Positions 6,404 through 10,518 of a stretch of DNA of 10,518 bases are shown piece by piece. The stretch covers positions 1 to 10,518 of the forward strand of contig DAOWJU010000223.1 in the NCBI GenBank assembly GCA_030640215.1. The letters run 5' to 3'. Position 1 is the stretch's first letter. The number at the start of each line of letters is the position of its first letter. The translations under genes and the position numbers were made by a program. Below the pieces are notes generated by a model. That model did no database searches. It was not told where the DNA came from and saw only the letters and a program-made list of their open reading frames with translations. This stretch comes from Desulfuromonadales bacterium (GTDB lineage: Bacteria; Desulfobacterota; Desulfuromonadia; Desulfuromonadales; BM103).

Positions 6404-7603
6404 TCAGGTACGGTAATCAGCATTGATCTTTACATAATCGTAAGTAAGGTCAGAAGTATAGTAGTAGGCTTGCCCTTCGCCCAGAGCAAGCTCGACCGTC
6501 ACTGTAAACTCCGGCTTTTTCAGTATCTCGCTAGCCCTGGTCTCCTGTTCAGAACCAAGGCCTAGTCCCTTGACAACCATGGCGACATCATCAAATAGAA
6601 TGCTCACCTGGGCAGGATCCACAGCGGCCCCAGAATAACCGACCGCAGCAATAATCCTCCCCCAGTTGGCGTCCTCGCCGAAGAAAGCAGTTTTGACCAA
6701 CTGTGAGGTTGCGACACTGCGGGCAGCAACCAGGGCATCCGCATCGTTCGCCGCACCGTTGATCTGCACACGCACCAGCTTTGTCGCACCTTCGCCATCC
6801 CGAACAATCATTTTTGCCAGCTCCAGCATAATTTCATTCAGGGCACCATTGAACTGCTCCAACTCAGCTGAACCCTCAGAAATCTCCGAATTTTCCGCAT
6901 CACCGCTGGCCAGCAACAAGACCGTATCATTCGTTGAGGTATCGCGGTCGACGGTAATCCGATTAAAAGAACCATTCACAGCCTGCCGCAAAGAGTCCTC
7001 CAGCAAGCCATCGGCCAGCACTGCGTCAGTAACGACAAAGGCCAGCATGGTTGCCATATCAGGATGAATCATCCCGGCCCCCTTGGCCAGACCCAGCAGA
7101 CGAACCTCCTGACCATCGACTTGAATAGTGCGACTAGACATTTTCGGAAAGGCATCCGTTGTCATCATGGCTTTGGCCACGCCGTCAAACTGGTCATGGC
7201 TCAACATTCTACAGAGATTTGGTACATGCTCTTCGAAACAGTACATCGGCAAAGGAACACCGATCACCCCCGTAGAAGTGACAGCGACCATCTCTGGGGC
7301 AATATCGAGACTTTCCGCAACCAGATCGCCACAGCGGCGCGCATCCTGAAGACCTGGAGCGCCAGTACAGGCATTGGCATTGCCACTATTAATCAGAATC
7401 GCCTGACAGAGTCCCTGACGCACCCGGGATTCGGTAATCTTGACGGGTGCTGCAACGACCTTATTGGTGGTAAAAACTCCGGCGCACTCAACCGGCTTGT
7501 CTGCACAGATCAAAGCCAGGTCAAGTTTCCCGGACTTCTTGATCCCCGCGCTGTAGGCTGCAGCCTTAAACCCCTTTGGTATAGCGAGAACAGATTCAGT
7601 CAT
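6404..7603 (-). CDS. argJ: Bifunctional ornithine acetyltransferase / N-acetylglutamate synthase
   Basis: Transfers the acetyl group from N-acetylornithine to glutamate in the cyclic arginine pathway, and in bifunctional forms can also use acetyl-CoA. The 399-residue product carries the self-processing site KGAGMIHPDMATML: cleavage between A184 and T185 would expose Thr185 as the catalytic nucleophile. TSTGVIG (residues 109-115) supplies the oxyanion-hole region, and the protein ends TSDLTYDYVKINADYRT, the standard ArgJ C-terminus. The start ATG at 7603 lies 8 bases inside the kinase gene (ATGACTGA junction) with a CGGAG ribosome binding site seven bases upstream, so start and coupling are well supported. 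Whether it is mono- or bifunctional cannot be told from sequence alone; no argA is in view. Confidence 0.97.
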   Translation of the reverse strand: MTESVLAIPKGFKAAAYSAGIKKSGKLDLALICADKPVECAGVFTTNKVVAAPVKITESRVRQGLCQAILINSGNANACTGAPGLQDARRCGDLVAESLDIAPEMVAVTSTGVIGVPLPMYCFEEHVPNLCRMLSHDQFDGVAKAMMTTDAFPKMSSRTIQVDGQEVRLLGLAKGAGMIHPDMATMLAFVVTDAVLADGLLEDSLRQAVNGSFNRITVDRDTSTNDTVLLLASGDAENSEISEGSAELEQFNGALNEIMLELAKMIVRDGEGATKLVRVQINGAANDADALVAARSVATSQLVKTAFFGEDANWGRIIAAVGYSGAAVDPAQVSILFDDVAMVVKGLGLGSEQETRASEILKKPEFTVTVELALGEGQAYYYTSDLTYDYVKINADYRT

Positions 7604-9287
7604 TGGTCAACTCCGTGGTAGGCAGAAGGAGACCGATAGAAGTCCCCTCATCTTCAACAGGTTCGAGAAAAATTTCACCATGCATCTGACGCAGGATTGC
7701 CCGACAGGTTGCCAGACCGATACCGACGCCACTTGGCTTTCCAGCATCCAGCTCTCCAAGTTGCGAATATTCCTGAAAAATATCGTCCGCACTCTCTCTT
7801 GGCACCGTTTGACCCTGGTTAGCAATCTGCAGATAAACAGCTGGCTTGCCATGCAAAGTCAGGTTGGCAGCACTGATTGACAAGCGACCGCCCTGGCGAT
7901 TAAATTTGACCGCATTATCGACCAGGGCTTCAAGCAATAATTCCAGTTTATCCTGGTCTCCCCAGAGCGGCATGAGATCTGTGGGGAAAGCAACCTGTAG
8001 ATCCAGGTTCAGCTCTGCTATTGCAACGTCATGGACATGCAATACACGTGTAAAACATTCACTGAGGGACAGGCTTTGCCAATGCCAGTCTTCGCTGCCA
8101 GAATCAATCGAGAAGAGTCGCAGCATGCCTGTCAGCAAATGTTCAAGATGTTTGCCCTCTGAATAGATTCCGGCAATATATTCGCGCATCTTGGGCGTCT
8201 CTATCTGATCAAAAAAGTTGAGCAGGAGATCAGAGAAGCCAAGCACAGAGGTCAGTGGGGTCTTTAATTCGTGGGACAGGTTGCAGACAAAGCGGGTCCG
8301 GTTCTGGTGAAGCTTCATCAGATCGGCATGGGCGTGTTCAATCTCCAGGTTTTTCCCCTGCAAACGACCAACCAGCTTCATATTTTCAATAGCCAGAGCA
8401 GTCTGGTGAGCAATCGTCAACAACAATTCCTGGTCAACACCGGTAAAGGCTTCGCCATCGCGCTTGTTGTTGACATTCAGCACCCCCATGGTGAGCTGTT
8501 GATAACGGATCGGCACGGAAAGCAGTGAACCGGTTCGATAACGAGCAACACCACCTCGCAGAGGAAAGCGTCCATCAGTCGACAAATCGTCGATCAGTAC
8601 CGGTTCTCCCTGTACCAGAACATGACCGGAGACCCCTTCACCGGGTGCGATTGTGACATTTTCCAAGACATCGGCAGGCAACCCGCATGCAGAACGAATC
8701 CTCAAATCACCCTCATCATCGACAAGCATCAGGGAGGCAATCTCTACGTCAAGAGCCGATTGAATCAAATCAACGATGCGATCAAGTAATTTCTGGAGAT
8801 CTTCAGCGCTACGCGTAGTCTCGCCAATCGCCTTGAGGAGAATCAAGTCATCCAGAGAACGTTTGGCGGCTTGCTGGGTACGCGCCAGTTGCGTATCAAT
8901 CTTCGCCCGACTTGATACATAGTCCCAAGATTTGAGAAGGGCATCATTATCGAGAGGATAAATCAGAACATCGTCGACACCGTTGCGAAAGGCAGAGAGG
9001 GCCATAGCAAAGTCCTGATCTGGCAAAACGGCAATAAGTGGCAAGTGGGGATGAACGCGACGAATCTGCTGTAACACTTCAAGGCCCAGACAATCAGTTT
9101 CCACCAGGTCACAGAGAACCATCTGGATTTTTTCCCGGGAGATCTGATCGGCTACGCCATGCGCCTGGCCAAGATCCCGCGCAAAGACTTCTGCGTTCGA
9201 CCAAACATTGCGAACTGCCGCAAGACTCTCTGGTTTCGCTTCAAGGAGGAGTATTTTGGAACAGGTCGATACGTCAGAACCGGCCAT
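7596..9287 (-). CDS. Sensor histidine kinase with REC, GAF, HisKA and HATPase domains
   Basis: A 563-residue soluble kinase with no signal peptide or membrane segment. Residues ~11-128 are a receiver-like domain with a candidate phosphoacceptor D60 (VLCDLVETDCLGLEVL), but only one acidic residue in the first loop (LLLEAKPE) and tyrosine in place of the usual lysine (IYPLD), so its chemistry may be impaired. Residues ~135-150 look like a short helical linker. Residues ~160-305 are a GAF domain (APGEGVSGHVLVQGEPVLID; GVLNVNNKRDG). Residues ~328-395 are HisKA with the H-box NLSHELKTPL (H339). The ATP-binding domain shows the N-box ALVDNAVKFN (N458) and a glycine-rich SGVGIGLATCRAI (residues 519-531), while the usual D-x-G-x-G box is replaced by IANQGQTVP. 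The ATG at 9287 follows AGGAGG by six bases. Signal and partner are unknown; no obvious cognate regulator is adjacent. Confidence 0.92.
   Translation of the reverse strand: MAGSDVSTCSKILLLEAKPESLAAVRNVWSNAEVFARDLGQAHGVADQISREKIQMVLCDLVETDCLGLEVLQQIRRVHPHLPLIAVLPDQDFAMALSAFRNGVDDVLIYPLDNDALLKSWDYVSSRAKIDTQLARTQQAAKRSLDDLILLKAIGETTRSAEDLQKLLDRIVDLIQSALDVEIASLMLVDDEGDLRIRSACGLPADVLENVTIAPGEGVSGHVLVQGEPVLIDDLSTDGRFPLRGGVARYRTGSLLSVPIRYQQLTMGVLNVNNKRDGEAFTGVDQELLLTIAHQTALAIENMKLVGRLQGKNLEIEHAHADLMKLHQNRTRFVCNLSHELKTPLTSVLGFSDLLLNFFDQIETPKMREYIAGIYSEGKHLEHLLTGMLRLFSIDSGSEDWHWQSLSLSECFTRVLHVHDVAIAELNLDLQVAFPTDLMPLWGDQDKLELLLEALVDNAVKFNRQGGRLSISAANLTLHGKPAVYLQIANQGQTVPRESADDIFQEYSQLGELDAGKPSGVGIGLATCRAILRQMHGEIFLEPVEDEGTSIGLLLPTTELTND
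7611..7615 (-). promoter_or_regulatory. Ribosome binding site of argJ inside the kinase gene
   Basis: CGGAG on the minus strand, seven bases before the argJ ATG, lies within the last codons of the kinase gene. Together with the 8-base ATGACTGA overlap it indicates argJ is translated from the kinase transcript, at least in part. Confidence 0.7.
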
Positions 9288-9319
9288 GCAATCCCTCCTG
9301 ATAATGGCCTTGCAATCCC
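9282..9319. repeat. Short direct repeat at the kinase start site
   Basis: GGCCATGCAATCCC (9282-9295) and GGCCTTGCAATCCC (9306-9319) match at 13 of 14 bases with a 24-base period. On the minus strand the gene-proximal copy contains the kinase start ATG; the upstream copy carries AAG in place of that ATG. It may be a small local duplication or a binding site pair. Confidence 0.6.
9294..9299 (-). promoter_or_regulatory. Ribosome binding site of the sensor kinase gene
   Basis: A full consensus AGGAGG on the minus strand, six bases before the ATG at 9287. It is the strongest ribosome binding site in the window and fixes the start of the kinase. Confidence 0.85.
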
Positions 9320-9376
9320 CGCTGTTTGTTCACTACAGGCATACTTCCAAGTCCACGTAGAACCGGCGAACCCAAA

Positions 9377-10518
9377 CTATTTCCCGCAGCATTTCTTATA
9401 CTTCTTACCACTGCCACATGGACAATCATCGTTACGACCGACCTTATCAGCGTCACGCTTGATTGGCCCCTTGGCCGTTGACTGCGGTCCACTCTGCCTG
9501 GCCAGAGCAAGACGCTCACGTCGTTGCGCTGCTTCCATCTCAGCGATTTCTTCCTCACGGGCCAACTGGACACGGAAGAGCTTCTGCGCAACCTCCTGAC
9601 GAATACGTCCCATCATCTCCATGAAGAGAGCGTAAGCTTCACGCTTGTACTCTTCTTTGGGGTTTTTCTGTGCATAAGCGCGCATGCCGATGCCCTCTTT
9701 GAGATGGTCAATCGACAGCAGGTGGTCCTTCCATTTATTATCTATGGTTTGCAGCAGCAGGACCTTCATCAGATGTTCCATGACCGGTGGTGTGAACGTT
9801 TCGGTCCGCTCGGCCAGACGTTTTGCAACCTGTTCTTTGAGATCATCTTCGAGTTCAACAGCTTTAAGACCTTTATCAGGGTCCAGCATCTCAGCCTCAA
9901 AGTTAAACTGGCTGACAAAATCAGCAGTCAGGCTCTCCCAGTTCCAATCAGCCGGAGCGGTCTTGTCCGGGCAGAAAGTCGCCACCATATCGTCAACCAT
10001 CTCATCGAGAATCGCCTCAATGGTTTCCTTAATATTTTCACCGCCCAGCACTTCTTTGCGTTGACGATAGATGACCTCACGCTGACGGTTCATGACATCG
10101 TCATAGTCGATCAAGTGTTTACGGATCTCAAAGTTGTGTGCTTCGACCTTCTTCTGCGCGCCCTCAATTGCCTTGGAAATCATGCCATGTTCAATCGCCT
10201 CGTTCTCAGGGACTTTGAGCTTTTCCATCACGAAAGAGACCCGATGAGAACCAAAGATGCGCAACAGGTCATCCTCAAGGCTCATAAAAAAACGACTTTC
10301 GCCCGGGTCACCCTGTCGTCCGGAACGGCCACGCAACTGATTATCGATGCGGCGTGATTCATGACGTTCGGTACCCAGGATATACAGACCACCAGCATCG
10401 AGGACTTCCTGTTTTTCAGCAGCACAAAGCGCTGCATATTTCTCCAGAGCCAGAGCATATTCCTGCTCTGGATCGTCGGCATTGATAACTTCGCGTTTAG
10501 CCATCATCTCGGGGTTTC
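9377..10518 (-). CDS. secA: Preprotein translocase ATPase SecA, C-terminal part (runs off the right edge)
   Basis: The ATPase motor that drives unfolded preproteins through SecYEG at the inner membrane. The visible 379 residues begin NPEMMAKREVINADD, in an open frame that continues past the window. They include LYILGTERHESRRIDNQLRG followed by RSGRQGDPGESRFF (helicase motif VI with the arginine finger), the helical scaffold and wing region (ENEAIEHGMISKAIEGAQKK, then VEAHNFEIRKHLIDYDDVMN), and a C-terminal CPCGSGKKYKKCC zinc finger that binds SecB and phospholipid. The C-terminus is therefore complete. The apparent ATG at 10507 is internal. The sensor kinase starts 89 bases downstream and no stem-loop terminator is seen between them, so read-through is possible. 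Confidence 0.97.
   Translation of the reverse strand, partial: NPEMMAKREVINADDPEQEYALALEKYAALCAAEKQEVLDAGGLYILGTERHESRRIDNQLRGRSGRQGDPGESRFFMSLEDDLLRIFGSHRVSFVMEKLKVPENEAIEHGMISKAIEGAQKKVEAHNFEIRKHLIDYDDVMNRQREVIYRQRKEVLGGENIKETIEAILDEMVDDMVATFCPDKTAPADWNWESLTADFVSQFNFEAEMLDPDKGLKAVELEDDLKEQVAKRLAERTETFTPPVMEHLMKVLLLQTIDNKWKDHLLSIDHLKEGIGMRAYAQKNPKEEYKREAYALFMEMMGRIRQEVAQKLFRVQLAREEEIAEMEAAQRRERLALARQSGPQSTAKGPIKRDADKVGRNDDCPCGSGKKYKKCCGK

Noticed and set aside
9300..9376. Possible terminator between secA and the kinase
   Set aside because: No stable stem with a T run was found.
9524..10357. Plus-strand 277-codon open frame
   Set aside because: Fully antisense to secA, whose translation is unmistakable on the minus strand.

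Overview
This 10.5 kb window reads as ordinary chromosomal DNA of a deltaproteobacterium, most likely of the Desulfuromonadales (Geobacter, Desulfuromonas and Pelobacter relatives). I base this on moderate GC, a valS / response regulator / CheW-like cluster near secA and argJ, and a high density of two-component, receiver-like and PilZ proteins. This lineage call comes from memory of protein style and gene order, not from a search. All genes but one lie on the minus strand. No mobile element, CRISPR array, tRNA or rRNA is visible.

Minus-strand genes are described here in their direction of transcription, from the right end of the window. The window opens inside secA, which encodes the last ~379 residues of the translocase ATPase, including the arginine-finger helicase motif and the C-terminal zinc finger. 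Next comes a 563-residue REC-GAF-HisKA-HATPase sensor kinase with an excellent ribosome binding site. It overlaps argJ (ornithine/glutamate acetyltransferase) by 8 bp. deoC (deoxyribose-phosphate aldolase) follows argJ after 40 bp, and its stop overlaps the deoB (phosphopentomutase) start in an ATGA junction. I see no terminator from secA to deoB, so these genes may be one long transcript. deoB and deoC together turn deoxyribose 1-phosphate into acetaldehyde and glyceraldehyde 3-phosphate. argJ belongs to arginine synthesis, and the kinase has no evident pathway link to either.

The one plus-strand gene (3757-4494) converges on deoB and encodes a degenerate receiver domain fused to a PilZ domain. 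It is divergent from dgt (dNTP triphosphohydrolase, 2470-3510). Below dgt, a consensus-like -35 box and a fair -10 box precede a two-gene signalling unit: a CheW-like domain gene, then a response regulator with a receiver, a ~265-residue acidic Ala/Pro/Glu linker and a conserved-looking C-terminal helix. A stem-loop terminator ends this unit, and valS starts just beyond it and runs off the left edge.

The most interesting point is the CheW-like gene. Its reading frame runs into a non-CheW-like C-terminus, while the adjacent frame holds a natural CheW-type final segment ending 22 bases before the response regulator. About 30 central residues of the fold seem to be missing, which suggests an out-of-frame internal deletion (or an assembly error). 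Other points worth a second look are the RomR-like architecture of the response regulator, the orphan kinase lodged between secA and argJ, and the pseudo-receiver-PilZ protein. I did not find a convincing wholly new system.
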